Shown piece after piece: positions 52,126 to 64,000 of a DNA stretch of 64,000 nucleotides (position 1 is its first letter; every line of letters begins with the position of its first letter). Under the pieces are notes generated by a model. That model had not been told where the DNA came from. It saw only the letters and a program-made list of their open reading frames with translations, and ran no database searches. The stretch lies in the NCBI GenBank assembly GCA_013399115.1, contig VXAA01003302.1:62001-126000 (forward strand), in the 5' to 3' direction. The translations under genes and the position numbers were made by a program. Source of the DNA: Anseranas semipalmata (taxonomy: Eukaryota; Chordata; Aves; Anseriformes; Anseranatidae).

Positions 52126-54610
52126 ACAGATCATTATATGGAAGATTATTATTTGAGCATTATCTAAGGATTGGATAAAAGGACTGGAACACCCCTCCGT
52201 CCCCTCTCTCCCCCTGCTGACAACTAAGGTGCTGTTACACAAGTTCAGAAGAAAGGTATCAGTTTAACCCTACTGCCAATTGCAATGTATTTCCTGTGAC
52301 CTTTAACCACCCTCTTGTTACTAAGATTAAGACTCAAGATTACTTTTTTTTTCTTTAATAAAAAATTGACTAGTCTGGCATACATGCTACAGGTGCTCAG
52401 TGCTGAGCTGATCCCCAAAAGTTAAGGGTTCAGGAGGAGTAGGAAAATAAGCATTTCACAAATATTTAGAAGAGATATCTTGCTCAGGCACTTCTTCCCC
52501 TAATTTAAGTTTTTCCCACAACATAACTTAGAAATTAAACATCTACAGCTACTCTTAGCTTTTTCATTATCACATACTTCCACCTTTAATTAAAACACAT
52601 GCTGCCTAATTAACACCAAGAGCTGATTCCAACTCAAAACCCTGATGGGCAGGTCGCTTTATGAAAAGGCACCCATATTACATTTGAGTTAAACTCATTT
52701 CATTTCAGAAGCTATGAACAACAAGAACTCTTCAGAACTAGAAAATTTGTGCTGCTGAGTGCACAAAATCATCCCTTGCAGACAACATCTGACAGAGAAT
52801 GAGTACTTTGTAGCTGCAAAGCCAAGTATGAGAACAGTCAACTTGGATTTTACTCTACCACCACACCTGTGAAAATCATGCTGCATTTCAAGAAAAGTTG
52901 TGAATCAAAAATGAGAAGAAAATGTTTTTGTTGTACTCCATTTTGGGTCCTCTGTTACTGTTGTTCCTTTTTCAACAGCTCTATGACATTGAAGATCAGG
53001 GTCTGACTAGCTATATGAAGTTTTGTACAGGTATTTTCAAAATGAAGGTGGGGTTAGCACTGTTACCAAGCACTTCAGACTTCGGAAGAGCATACCGTGC
53101 AGCCCATGCTCAAATCAGTAGTAATGTAAGTTCATAATCCAAGTCCATCTGCCACTTTGAAGAGACTTGCTGGAGAAAGATGACAGATCCAACATCATAG
53201 TGGACACTACTCATTTCATTACACATTTCACACAAAAACAAGAAGCATCAGCACACCTCTCTTAGCAATACAGACACAATTACTGAAAGCAGTAAGCAAT
53301 CAGAATGATCACTTAAAGTAGCAAAATTCCTTAGAAATACTCCATTAATCAAGTTTTATAGGCTCAGAAAGACTATTAAAGATATTTGTTAGTTCTACTG
53401 CACAGTAGATCTATGTATAAAAACTAGCATTTTGCTTTCACAAGGAACAGAAAAAAAAAAATCGATTTCTACTACATGATTTTCCCCTTTCCATTTCCTT
53501 CATCTACCACAAGAAAGGAAAAAAACATATTTAGATTTCTGTAAGCATACTTCAGTTCAATCCATAGTTCAAAATACGGGAAAAATAAGAGAAATATGAA
53601 TTTATGAATTCATGAACATAATTACTAGGAATGCACATACAAAATCAATAATTTAGCAGCTACATCAATGCAATTGGGTATGAGCAGAATAAACGAAACA
53701 AATCTTCTTCACAAGTACTTTCTGAAAGCAACTAAATGCTTTCTGTATCAGATTCTTTTTGTCAAATGGGGATAACGGAGGATGTATATAATTACAGATA
53801 ACGCACAAAACCCAATTAGTTATTCTGTATCACAAGAATTTGTTTTGACACATTCATTCCACATTCATTCAAAAAATCAGTAAGGAGAGTTTAAACCTCT
53901 TTGACTATTATCCTTCAAAATGTTAATAGATAATTTGGTTATACAGAAATCCACTTTGCTGGAAGGTAAGCAATTGACGGCAAAAGGCATCAACATGCAG
54001 GCTCTATATGAGCCTAGGTACTTGCCATTGAGTAGCTGAACAAACTGTTTTTTACACAAGCTAAACAGAGAAATTTGACATTAGATCCTAGTTTCCTCTC
54101 TAAATGAAGATGGTGGGAGAGGAAGGAAACCCTCCTCAACCGTGTATGTTATCTCACTCAGCTCAGCTTCACCACTGGCTATAATTTCAGCATGCATGAC
54201 TCAATTCCTATCCATGTATCAAGACTGATAACAGAAAGTTAATAATCTTAGCAGAAAGAGTCATTTATATCTTGGATATTAAAGTAAGGGATCTTAAAAT
54301 AATCCCTTTTCCCCCTTATTTTTAGATAGATACATAACTATATAGAGAGATGCCTATATTTATATATATAACAAAAAGCAATGTCCCACTTGCACTCTAG
54401 TTACACAGAACAAATGGAAAAATACATATGCAGTTGTCTTTCATGAACCTTTTCTGCCCAGCATTAAGACACAACAGATACACTGAAACTAGAGTCTAGT
54501 CTATCAAAAATGGAGTCATACCATTCTGACTCTTCCCCAAAAGAGACATGACTATCTCTAGGGGGGGAGAGTGACACAGAGGGAATTTCTACTTCATGTT
54601 TTAAAGTGGA

Positions 54611-54638
54611 AAAAAACAAACAAACAAACAAACAAAAA
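54611..54638. repeat. (CAAA)n microsatellite
   Basis: About four to five CAAA units flanked by A-runs, like the array at 34211-34240. Confidence 0.85.
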
Positions 54639-55054
54639 AGAAGACATAACTTTAAAAACAGAAAAAGTGAATACACTTCATAACATTTGCACCAAATATT
54701 CATTCAGTGGATGTGGGTGGAGAACATAAACGTGAAGTTATGCCAATAAAAGATACACATGCCCTCAGGTTGAGAGTCATTTCCAATTTACCATGCTCTA
54801 GATTCTTACGACAGATAGACTATCACAAATGAAGTATACACGTGAAGAAAATATGAAAAACAGCACAATTGTTTCATGCTTATTTGCAAGGTCAAAAGAT
54901 GCTTCACTTTTTAATTCCTAACTAGACTGTGACTGGATTTTTTTAAGAAGAATTGCAGTAAATTTTGACTTAGGGTTGGGGGAAAGAATGCATCATATGC
55001 TCTTTATTTCACAACACGAAGTTTCAGTCCCAGAGAACTTCGTATCATCACAAC

Positions 55055-55086
55055 AGGTATGCAAAATATCAGGTATGCAAAATATC
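55055..55086. repeat. Exact 16-bp tandem duplication
   Basis: AGGTATGCAAAATATC occurs twice in direct succession (55055-55070 and 55071-55086) without mismatches, suggesting a fairly recent slippage event. Confidence 0.9.
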
Positions 55087-55347
55087 ACCATTAGGAAACT
55101 ACCTTAAGGAAAGAATTCACTATCTCCAGATTGCACTTAGGTTAATCCTTGTACTGCACAATTAAAAAAAAAAAAAAAATCTGCTCAAATATAACATGCC
55201 AAATAGTTTGGGACTTGATATGTTTTGAGAAGCTTCATTTCAATCCTTACACCCTAGCAAAATAAATTATCTTCTAGCAATCGCTATTTCCTCTGATGTG
55301 CCACATGAAATATACTTATCAGTCATCCAGAAGATAAGCAGTTATTT

Positions 55348-57670
55348 CACAGAATCACAGAATCATTTGGGTTGGAAATGACCATCTAGTTCCAACCCTC
55401 CTGCCACTGGCAAGGACACCTTCTACTAAATCAGGTGGCCCAAAGTCCCATCCAACCTGCCTTGAAGGGATGGGGCATCCATAACCTCTCTGGGCAACCT
55501 GTTCCAGTGCCTCACCACCCTCTGAGTAAAGAATTTCTTCCTAATATCTTATCTAAATCTGCCCTCTCTTAGTTTAAAGCCATTACTCCCTGTCCTATCA
55601 CTACACTCCCTGACAAAGAGTCCCTCCCCAGCTTTCCTGTAGGCCCCCTTTAGGTACTGGAAGGCCACTGTAAGGTCTGCTGGATCCTTCTCTTCTCCAG
55701 GCTGAACAACCCCAACTCCCTCAGCTTTTCTTCATAGGAGAGGTGCTCCAGCCCTCTGGTCATCCTCGTGGCCCTCCTCTGGACTCACTCCAACAGGTCC
55801 ATGTCCTTCTTGTGCTGGGGGCCCCAGAGCTGAACTCAGTGCTCCAGGTGGTGCCTCACGAGAGCAGAGCAGAGGGGGAGAATGACCTCCCTCGACCTGC
55901 TGGCCATACTTCTTTTGATGCAGCCCAGGACATGGTTGGCTTTCTGGGCTATAAGGGCACATTGCCAGCTCATACTCAGTTTTTTGTTCAACAACACCCC
56001 CGAGTCCTTCTCTGCAGGGCTGCCCTCAACCCACTCATCACCCAGCCCATATTTGTGCTTCGGAGTGCCCCAACCCACGTGCAGGACTTTGCATTTGTCC
56101 TTGTTGACCTTTATGAGGTTTGTACAGGCCCACCTCTCAAGCCTGTACAGGTCCCTCTGGATGGCATCCCTTCCCTCCACTGTGTCGACTGCACCACTCA
56201 GCTTGGTGCCATTCGCAAACTTACTGAGGGTGCATTCAATCCCACTATCCAGGTCACCAAAAAATATGTTAAACAGCACTGGTCCCAGCACCAACCCCTA
56301 AGGAACACCACTCATTACTCCACCTGGACATCGAGCTTGACCACAACTCTTTGAACACGACCATCCAGCCAAGTCCTTATCCACCAAGCGGTCCATCCGT
56401 CAAATCCGTGTCTCTCCAATTTAGAAACAAGGATGTTGTGTGGGACAGTGTCAAATGCTTCGCACAAGCCCAGGTTGATGACATCAGTTGCTCTTCCCTT
56501 ATCCACCAACGCTGCAACCCTGTCATAGGAGGCCACAAAATTTGTCAGGCACAAGTTGCCCTTAGTGAAGCCATGCTGACTGCCACCAATCACCTCCAGG
56601 TTTCCAGGAGGATCTGCTCCATGATCTTGCTTGGCACAAAGGTGAGACTGACTGGCCTGTAGTTCCCTGGGTCTTCCTTTTGTCCCTTTTTAAAAATGAG
56701 CATTATGTTTCCCCTTTTCTAGTCACTATAACTGCACCAGACTGCCACGACTTCTCACATGATGGACAGTGGCTTAGCAACTTCATCCCCCAGTTCCCTC
56801 AGGACCCTTGTATGCAGTCCCATGGACTTGTGCAACTTCAGGTTCCTTAGGTGGTCTCAAACCTGATCTCCTACAGTTGTCAGTTCTTTGTTCTCCCAGT
56901 CCCTGCCTTTGCCTTCTGCCACTTGGGCAGTGTGGCTAGAACACTTGTCAGTGAAGACCGAGGCAAAAAAGTTGTTGAGTACCTCTACCTCCAAGTCCTG
57001 GGTAACCTGGTCTCCCATTTCACTCACTGGGGGGGTGGGCAGCATGTAGTCAAAATCTTTTATCTTCCTTTATTGTTCTGTATACCTGAAGAAAATAATC
57101 TTGTTATTTTTTACATCTCTAGCCAAGTTCAGCTCCAGCTGTGGCTTGGCTTTCCTGATTCCATCCCTGTATCCCTGCACTCCTGGGCCATATCCCCATA
57201 ATCTTCCCAGGACATAGATGCCTGTCTCCACTGCCTATACATTTTGGTTTTGTGCTTTAGTTTGGCAAAAAGGTCTTGACTTAGCCAAGCTGGTCTCCTG
57301 TGTTCCCTGCCCAACTTCTTAAATGTCAAGATTGAGAGCTCTTGTGCCCTAAGAAAAATGTCTTTAAAATCTCCCACCCCTCATTCACTCCTTTATCTCT
57401 GAAGGCAGTTTCCCAAGAGATCCCATGCACTAGTGCCCTGATCAGCTGAAAAGACTTTTTCCCTAACCTTTCTGAGGTTTAGGGTCTTGATTCTACTTTT
57501 TGCCTGTCCTATATCCCTCAAGATTGAGAATTCTACCAGGGCATGATCGCTGCAGCCCAGGCTACCTCCAGTCTTGACCTCTCCAGTAAGTTCTTCTGCA
57601 TTGGTGAGCAACAGGTCCAGCAACACATCTCCTCTGGTTGGGCTATCCACTGTAATTTTGCAGATTAAAG
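55348..57670 (-). mobile_element. CR1 LINE, 5'-truncated, with degenerate endonuclease end and reverse transcriptase
   Basis: This is the longest CR1 in the window. Read on the minus strand from 57670 it gives, in broken frames, the end of the endonuclease (DSPTRGDVLLDLLLTNAEEL; LGCSDHALVEF), the linker (57129-57377; 56857-57045), the reverse-transcriptase middle ([36 protein letters not shown]), and the catalytic block [20 protein letters not shown] then [12 protein letters not shown]. In the last of these the usual (F/Y)ADD motif has become FANG, so catalysis is lost. The tail [20 protein letters not shown] and a 3' UTR follow, ending at 55348 in reverse-complement CR1 tail sequence (CACAGAATCACAGAATCATT). 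Stops and frameshifts between blocks show it is dead. It starts within the endonuclease, a typical 5' truncation. The plus-strand frame 55743-56354 is only its antisense shadow. Confidence 0.95.
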
Positions 57671-59149
57671 AGCAGGATGTACAAATAGACAATTACCAGC
57701 ATGAGAAATACCTTCTTAGCTGTTTAAGGATGTTTTCAAAACTATCCATTTGACATGTTACTACTCAAGAAAGCAATGTACAGCAAAACCTCTCTTGCAG
57801 AAGTAATTGTTGCTAATACTAGTATGGATGAAAACGGAAAACTCCACGCAACTCAACTCAAATGTTTCTCATTCATCTAAAAAATGCACTGCATGGAAGA
57901 GAAATGTAAACTCAGAATTTTACTCAAGACTATATGAACAGGGATACTTTCTCCCCCTTCCATTAGAAAAGAACAAAAACTGACGTGTGCTTTTCCACAT
58001 CACTCCCACCCTAATCTCCCTAGAGAAGCAGAGAGAAGCACAGTATTAGAGTCTTAATAAGCTGGTATCAAAGCAGGAAAAATCTGTTTCTGTCTATCTC
58101 GTACAAATCAATGCCACCTCCTCTCAGCTGTATGTGCTTGGCCCTTCACAGAGAGCTGAAAGAACAGAAGCCTTGTTACCTACACTTCATGGCTGCAGGA
58201 CAGCCAAGTGAGGCTACTATAGCATCCATGCCCCATGCCACAGTCACAAGGCACCTTCACACCAGGGCAGCAAATTTCTCCAAATACTGAAGAGAACTGT
58301 CATAGAGAACATACCTGTCAGTTCTCCACTCACAGTGGCATTTGGGTCTAACTTGAAAGCAGAGCATGCCATGTTCAAACACTGTTCAGCTATGCATTTC
58401 AATCAAAAGGTCCCTCCAGTTGACAAAAAAAATACATATATATCAAGCCACCAGAAATCCCTAGGAAGTAAAGAAACTAGGTAAAAAAGTCTTGAAAACA
58501 AGTACTTGGGAAGGTAGCTTTCAGGAAAAAAAGAACTTGATGCCCTCAGCAATGAGGAGCTGAACAGGTCTCCAGTCTTCTTTTGTGTTTTTCAAATTTC
58601 ATTTCTTACCATGATTAGCTATTTCCCCAACACTGCAGCAATTACAAACTACTTCACAGAAGATCACCTGTACAATCACTTTTCAAAGAATTCTGGAAAT
58701 TAACTAAAAGCTATATATTTCCAGGCCTATTCTTAGAAGTCAAAATATCTTCAGCTCTGTGAAAGATAAACATGAAATTCCCAGCCTAGTGTCCAAAGTC
58801 TAGAAAGTCAACCTGCATGTGCCAAAAGAACAGGAAGAATAGGGGGTGGTACTTTTCAAATCTGATCCAAAAAAAGCTTAAGTGGTAAGTATCACAGTTT
58901 TTAACAGGATTCAGACTTTTATGGGAGGATTACTGAGGAACAAATCAGAGATAAGTTTACAAAAGAAAAAAAAAATAGATTCTTCCATGATTGAGTGAAA
59001 GAATATCCCAAACCTGCAACTGGAACTCAAAAAGCAAGTCAAGTCACACAGAGCTTAATCCAAACTACAGACTGATAAAGAAAGACCAAACCCTACTTTT
59101 CCCTACTCACATCTGCCTTCTGTTAAATCTAGGGTTCACACAACCAGCA
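57671..59149. other. Spacer between two CR1 copies in opposite orientation
   Basis: AT-rich unique sequence with no gene recognised. It separates a minus-strand CR1 from a plus-strand CR1 whose 5' ends face each other. Confidence 0.6.
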
Positions 59150-60242
59150 GAACAAGGAGGACCCAGGGAACTACAGGCCAGTCAGCTTCACCTCGATCCC
59201 TGGGAAGGTGATAGAGCACATAATGCTGGAAACCATTTCTAGCCACATGAAGAAGAAAATCATCAGGAGTAGTCAGCATGGATTCACCACAAGGAAGTCA
59301 TGCCTTACAAACCTGATAAGCTTCTATAATGAAATCTGCAGCCTGATGGATGAGGGTGGAGCAATGGATATTGTCTTCCTGGACTTCAGGAAGGCCTTCA
59401 ACACTGTGTCCCATAAGATCCTCACAGAGAAGCTGCTGAAGTATGGGCTGGATGAGCAGACAGTGAGGTGGATCAAAACTGGCTGAACAGCCAGACCCAG
59501 AGCGTAGTGGGCAGTGGTGCAAAGTCTAGTTGGAGGCCAGGAATGAGCAGAGTAACCCAGGGGTCAGTACGGGGTCCAGTCCTGTTTAATATCTTCATTA
59601 ACAATGCAGACAACGGGGCAGAGTGCACCCTCAGTAAATTCATGGATGACACAAAACTGGGGGAAGTGGCTAACTGACCAGACGGACATGCTGCCATTCA
59701 GAGGGACCCTGACAGGCTGCAGAGGCGGGCTGACAGGAACCTCATGCAGTTCANCCAGACAGACCTGGACATACAGGAAAGAGTCCAGCAGAGGGCCACC
59801 AAGATGATCAAAGAACTGCAGCACCTCTCCTATGAGGACAGGCTGGGAGAGCTGGGACTCTTCAGCCTGGAGAAGAGAAGGTTCATGAGGGATCTTGTCA
59901 ACATGTATAAATACCTCAAGGGAGGTGCAGAGAGGACAGAGCCAGGCTCTTTTCAGTGGTGCCCAGTGCCAGGACAAGAGGCAATGGGCACAACCCTGCA
60001 CACAACCCTGCACACAAGAGGTTCCACCTAAATATCAGGAAGCACTTCTTTGCTGTGAAGGTGACTGAGCCCTGGCACAGGCTGCCCACAGAGGTTGTGG
60101 AGTCTCCCTCTCTGGAGATCTTCAAAAAACACCTGGACATGGTCCTGGGCAACCTGCTCTGGGTGTCCCTGCTTGAGCAGGGGCATTGGACCAGATGACC
60201 TCCAGAGGTCCCTTCCAACCTCAACTACTCTGTGATTCTGTT
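59150..60242 (+). mobile_element. CR1 LINE, 5'-truncated, with internal breakpoint at an N
   Basis: Plus-strand CR1. It begins in the reverse transcriptase ([20 protein letters not shown]), continues through SSQHGFTTRKSCLTN, IVFLDFRKAFNTVSHKIL and [19 protein letters not shown], then [14 protein letters not shown]. Here the catalytic (F/Y)ADD reads FMDD, and a stop interrupts the frame after WIKTG. At 59754 a single N joins the text corresponding to NLMQF directly to [16 protein letters not shown], skipping roughly 100 codons present in normal CR1 ORF2. The 3' UTR (GGACCAGATGACCTCCAGAG) ends in GTGATTCTGTTA. Its 3' half closely resembles the copy at 13596-14234. A 12-bp unit (CACAACCCTGCA) is duplicated around 59989-60012. 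Confidence 0.95.
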
Positions 60243-60699
60243 AACCACACCATGAGTCCAATCAGTAACTGACACAAAAAGAAAAACCCTGCGAGACACT
60301 GGAGAGAATCTTTTTTCTAATTAGACCAACTTGCTAATAAACTCACTCACTGACCTTCAGTACAAAGTCTTTGCAAATGAAGCAAAGGACCTGTAGGAGG
60401 AAGAGAAGAGGAAGCATCCTCCCTTTTGTCAGGAGGAGATTCAGCAGATCGTAAGACTATGCCTTCAATCACAGACTTTCTAAATTAAGACTCGTTTACA
60501 GTAAAGGTGATAACTACATTATTATTGATGTTTTTCAATTAGTATTAAAAAGATGCATGAAAAAACATTTACAAGCGTAGTTTAATGCTCACAGCAGCAG
60601 TTTCAAGTAGTAAAATTCATTCATGTCCGTCAAATTTTATAATTTAGCCTGCCTTGGATTCACAAGGTTGGAATCAACCAGTAAAGGCAGAAGAGTTGT

Positions 60700-60715
60700 G
60701 GGGGGGGGGGGGGGG
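60700..60715. repeat. poly(G) run, 16 bp
   Basis: Uninterrupted run of 16 G followed by CGGTAGGGGG. It is a potential G-quadruplex former and a likely sequencing trouble spot. Confidence 0.9.
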
Positions 60716-62743
60716 CGGTAGGGGGAAGGTGTCTGGAGAAAAAGGGAAGAGTTAACCATGCAAATCTCTGTCCTGCAGATACTCCAGGCAACCAGAAGAA
60801 GCAAAAGAGATTCAGTAAGGTCAGTAAACAGTTATGGTCCGGATAATGATATGTCAGCAGTTATTATTCTCCATTTGGAGCTCAGAACTGAAAGATGTAT
60901 CTACAGGATGTGGTCTTAACTGAAAGACAACCTTGCTCAGCAAGTGCTGTGCATACTTTTGCAACAAAAAGTCAATTTCTTAACCTATAAAGCAATGCTT
61001 TACATTTATAAAAGGCTTGAATGAATGGAAGTACACCACACTGAACAAACCATCATCCCCAGCACGGTAAGTTGTTTTTTTGTTTGTTTTCACACTTAAG
61101 TTATTTAACCAAAAAAAAAAAACCAAACAAACTCTTAAATGCAGAACTGACTAATGCAAGGTGTTGTATCAAAAAAGATTCATGGTTAAGAGCTGTATCT
61201 TTTCAGTTGGGGTGGGCTAATTTATAATATTAAGGTTAAAACAATGTAGAAAAATCTTTAATGAATATCAACTTGTAATTCAAAACCTTTTTTTTTAAAT
61301 ATCAAATAGATTTGTAAACAGAAAAAATGAGACCTGAAATACACAATGGGGTACTGCTGAGACATGACACTGATCTAGATGGATCTTTCATCTTCCCCAA
61401 TACTCTTAAATAAAGATTAACTGTGGATTCACACGATCTACCTCTAACATCCTATAGCATCAGAAGCTGCCACTCTATAGCAGATAACGCCCACTACTTA
61501 GAGCAGGATGCACTCTATTTCTCATGTTAAAAAGAAAAAATGAACCTTTAGTTATTTGGATGTAAAGCAAGTCTAATAGTTTGTATGGATGAAACCAGTC
61601 TCTCTGCAGAGCACACAAGCTTCTAACCCAAATTAGAAGGAAAGCATACCTAATAGATAGTAAACACTGATAGTAAGAAATGGAAAAAGCTTTTTTTTTT
61701 TTTTTAAGATTAAAAAAAAGTGTTGTCTTCTGGCCTGCTCTTAAGTCACCATTATCAATATCTTAGAGAGCCTAAGGAGAAGGGACACTTTCAGAAGGAA
61801 ACCACAATAAAGGATGAAACAAAGCAAAACATCCAAAATGCTTTTAAAAGTCACACCAATCATATGTCATGCTTTACCTTTCAAAGAATAAAATATGTAT
61901 GAAGACAACTGTTCAATGGAAAGAGAAAGAGAGACTGGGTACGTTAAAAAAGTTGGTTCTACAACGCTATCAATAGCACAAAAATGTTAGTAGAAAATCT
62001 AGAATGAACTCTTCTGAATGAAGAAATAAAAAAATCAGTAGATTCCATAGCCTATTAAAGCCAGAAATGATAAGGGCTTTGATGAGAATTCAAGTTGTTC
62101 AAACACAAAAGGACAGAAGTAAAACATGAACCTGATGGGACACTTCTTCATGCTGCTATTTCTGGTACTTTATGAGGCAGTAGCTACAGGACAGAGCTGT
62201 ACACAATGATAAGTGGGAGAAGAGAAACACTGGCATGTATCATGCTTGAGCAGCTCAGGCCTTCTTTTGGCTATCAGGACTAGTATATGTTCAGGAAACA
62301 TAAAACTGGGTGGTTAGAATAAAGACAGATGCCACACTGCATAGAAGAATTAAGGCAGAGAAGGAGATAGTTTTTTTTATTCCTGATCATGCTCTCTAAA
62401 GATTCTCCCATAACTATTCTAAAGAGGGCTGAAACCAGACAAACTCACACAGGTCACAGTCAGGGAAGACAGGTGGGCTGCTAGAACAAATATGAAAACA
62501 CACAAGAACCCAGATGAGGTGGATCTAGACACAAACAAGCAACTGAAGAAGTTCTTTTGGACTGTGTGTCTCATCTCAGCATATGAACACTTCCTTGGCA
62601 GCATCATAACCGTAGAACAGCTATAGACTTCAGGGAGCAGGAAGGAAGAATTTGAATCATAAAAAGAAACACAAGCATTTCCTCTTTCAATCCAGAAGAT
62701 AGGATTACCAATCTTGCACTCTACCTCAAGTCTGAGCTATTAA

Positions 62744-62794
<51 letters not shown>

Positions 62795-62798
62795 AAAA
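62744..62798. repeat. Compound (TC)n(AC)n(A)n microsatellite
   Basis: About ten TC units (62744-62763) pass directly into about fourteen CA units (to 62790) and then nine A. This is a typical polymorphic compound microsatellite. Confidence 0.95.
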
Positions 62799-64000
62799 GA
62801 GTATAGAAATGTTTATAATTATGACCTCTGCTACAGCGAGGCTTCAGATGGAGCTACCCCACTATTAAATGTTTGATTTAAATAAATCCATGCCTTCCAC
62901 AGATAGGAAAAGAAAATACCTGCTCTCATTCCCTCCTCTTTCAAGGTGCTATCACTTCTTACACAAGACAGAAAAACACTGAGGACCTTATGTAAGATAA
63001 TTCACTGATGTTAATTTTTAACTGTATGTCTAATCATAACGATAGAAGAGGGGAGAAAAACAAGACAAAAAACATTCAGAAAGGACATGCAAATTGCTGT
63101 AAAGATATAGACTTCATTCCTCTGAGTTGGTTTAAGAGAGCTATAAAATGAAGGTTTTCAAATTACTTTAGATTAGAAGAAAAATCTATGCATAAAATTA
63201 CAGTTAGAAACTGAATGAAAGTGACTACCACCTTCTTTGCAAACAAGGAAGTAACATGCAACAAAACACCCTCCAATCTGCATTTGCTTCTCTATCATAA
63301 TAAAATCTTGCAATATTTGGAGCTATTAGTTGTAAATGTTTCCACTTCCTGTCTTGAGAACTTGCTGGAATTGCAGAGTTTGGGCAGAAAGAAAAATAGA
63401 AACAAGCAGTGAAGGATGCTAACAACCCTGTTTTTCTACCTGCAAAAATAAAGCAAATACATACAACTCTCTTAGGGATGTAGAGAAAAACATAAGTTAC
63501 CAGCCTTAATAAATAAATTAAATAAAAGGTCCTGAATGCTGTGCACGTACTTAGACTTCCAAGGAGAGAAATATTTTCTCTTTTTCCATATACAGCACCC
63601 CTCCTGATAGCCTCACCATTCCAATTTCAGTATATGGCATATGCTAACCAAAAGAAAAAACAAGGTACGGGGAAATGAACAGCAGTGAAAATGCCAAAAG
63701 CCTATGTCAGCAATAAATATTTAATACTATCCTCAATACTTAAAACACGAAGTTCTTTTAGGTCCTTAATTTGTGAGGGTAGGGGAACAGATTTGAAAAA
63801 CATAGCTACCACATACACCATGGCTATCACATTCTGTGTGATATTTTTATTCATTTGACATATGTTGCTTCCTGAATGGATTTAATATATTTTGGCATTC
63901 CAGAACAAAACTGCTCTCATCATGTTTGGCACTTCATGTACAATGTAACCAGGAAACCACTCCTTACACTATGCAGCCATCTGCAGCAGATAGCAAAGGT

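Larger units (their letters stand above)
51472..55054. other. Non-coding stretch, no gene seen
   Basis: Contains a G-run with an N (51600-51618), a 15-bp tandem duplication (52096-52125), a (CAAA)n run (54611-54638) and a short AT run near 54357. Otherwise it is AT-rich unique sequence with no gene or transposon recognised. Confidence 0.55.
60243..64000. other. Non-coding stretch to window end, no gene seen
   Basis: AT-rich sequence with a 16-G run at 60700-60715, poly(A)/(T) runs near 61110 and 61692, and a compound microsatellite at 62744-62798. In human, NLN lies upstream of ERBIN on the same strand; I looked for its 3' coding exons here and did not see them. No transposon was recognised. 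Confidence 0.55.

Noticed and set aside
55743..56354. 203-codon plus-strand frame
   Set aside because: It is the antisense of CR1 reverse-transcriptase sequence read on the minus strand.
60243..64000. 3' end of the neighbouring gene NLN
   Set aside because: It would be expected upstream of ERBIN by human gene order, but no coding segment resembling it is visible in the window.
1..64000. tRNA, rRNA, CRISPR array or integrated viral sequence
   Set aside because: No cloverleaf-like gene, ribosomal motif, spaced repeat array, or retroviral LTR or gene was recognised on either strand.

Overview
The window looks like a stretch of a bird nuclear genome. It is AT-rich and intron-dominated, its only recognisable transposons are chicken repeat 1 (CR1) LINEs, and it carries the 5' part of a vertebrate gene. 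Species cannot be fixed from the sequence. There is no prokaryotic-style gene organisation, and I saw no rRNA, tRNA or CRISPR.

The one confident protein-coding gene is ERBIN (ERBB2IP), on the minus strand, so transcription runs from high to low coordinates. Four coding exons with canonical splice sites lie at 19619-19807 (start codon at 19807), 16223-16340, 3331-3409 and 2452-2541. They join in frame and encode about 158 residues: the palmitoylation-type N-terminus (Cys14/Cys16) and the first leucine-rich repeats of this LAP-family scaffold. The rest of the gene lies beyond coordinate 1. A probable 57-bp untranslated exon at 30265-30321 would splice onto the start-codon exon. It carries an upstream AUG whose 20-codon reading frame stops 2 nt before the ERBIN start codon. 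The promoter is not identified. CpG-dense patches at 32930-33130 and 38205-38340, and an exon-like segment at 49773-49889, are candidates only.

CR1 copies lie at 13596-14234 (+), 36126-36265 (-, old remnant), 50972-51471 (+), 55348-57670 (-, the longest, from the end of the endonuclease through the reverse transcriptase) and 59150-60242 (+). All are 5'-truncated or broken. The rest is intron or 5'-flanking DNA with microsatellites, homopolymers and small tandem duplications.

There are assembly problems. A 702-base N gap (12894-13595) is preceded by two identical 239-bp blocks separated by one N, almost certainly a false duplication, and the gap probably sits inside a CR1 copy. Other single Ns (27483, 51607, 59754) sit in homopolymers or at a CR1 breakpoint. 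I found no convincing novel biological system. The best leads are the uORF arrangement, the two CpG-dense patches and one unrecognised protein-like ORF at 45470-45775.
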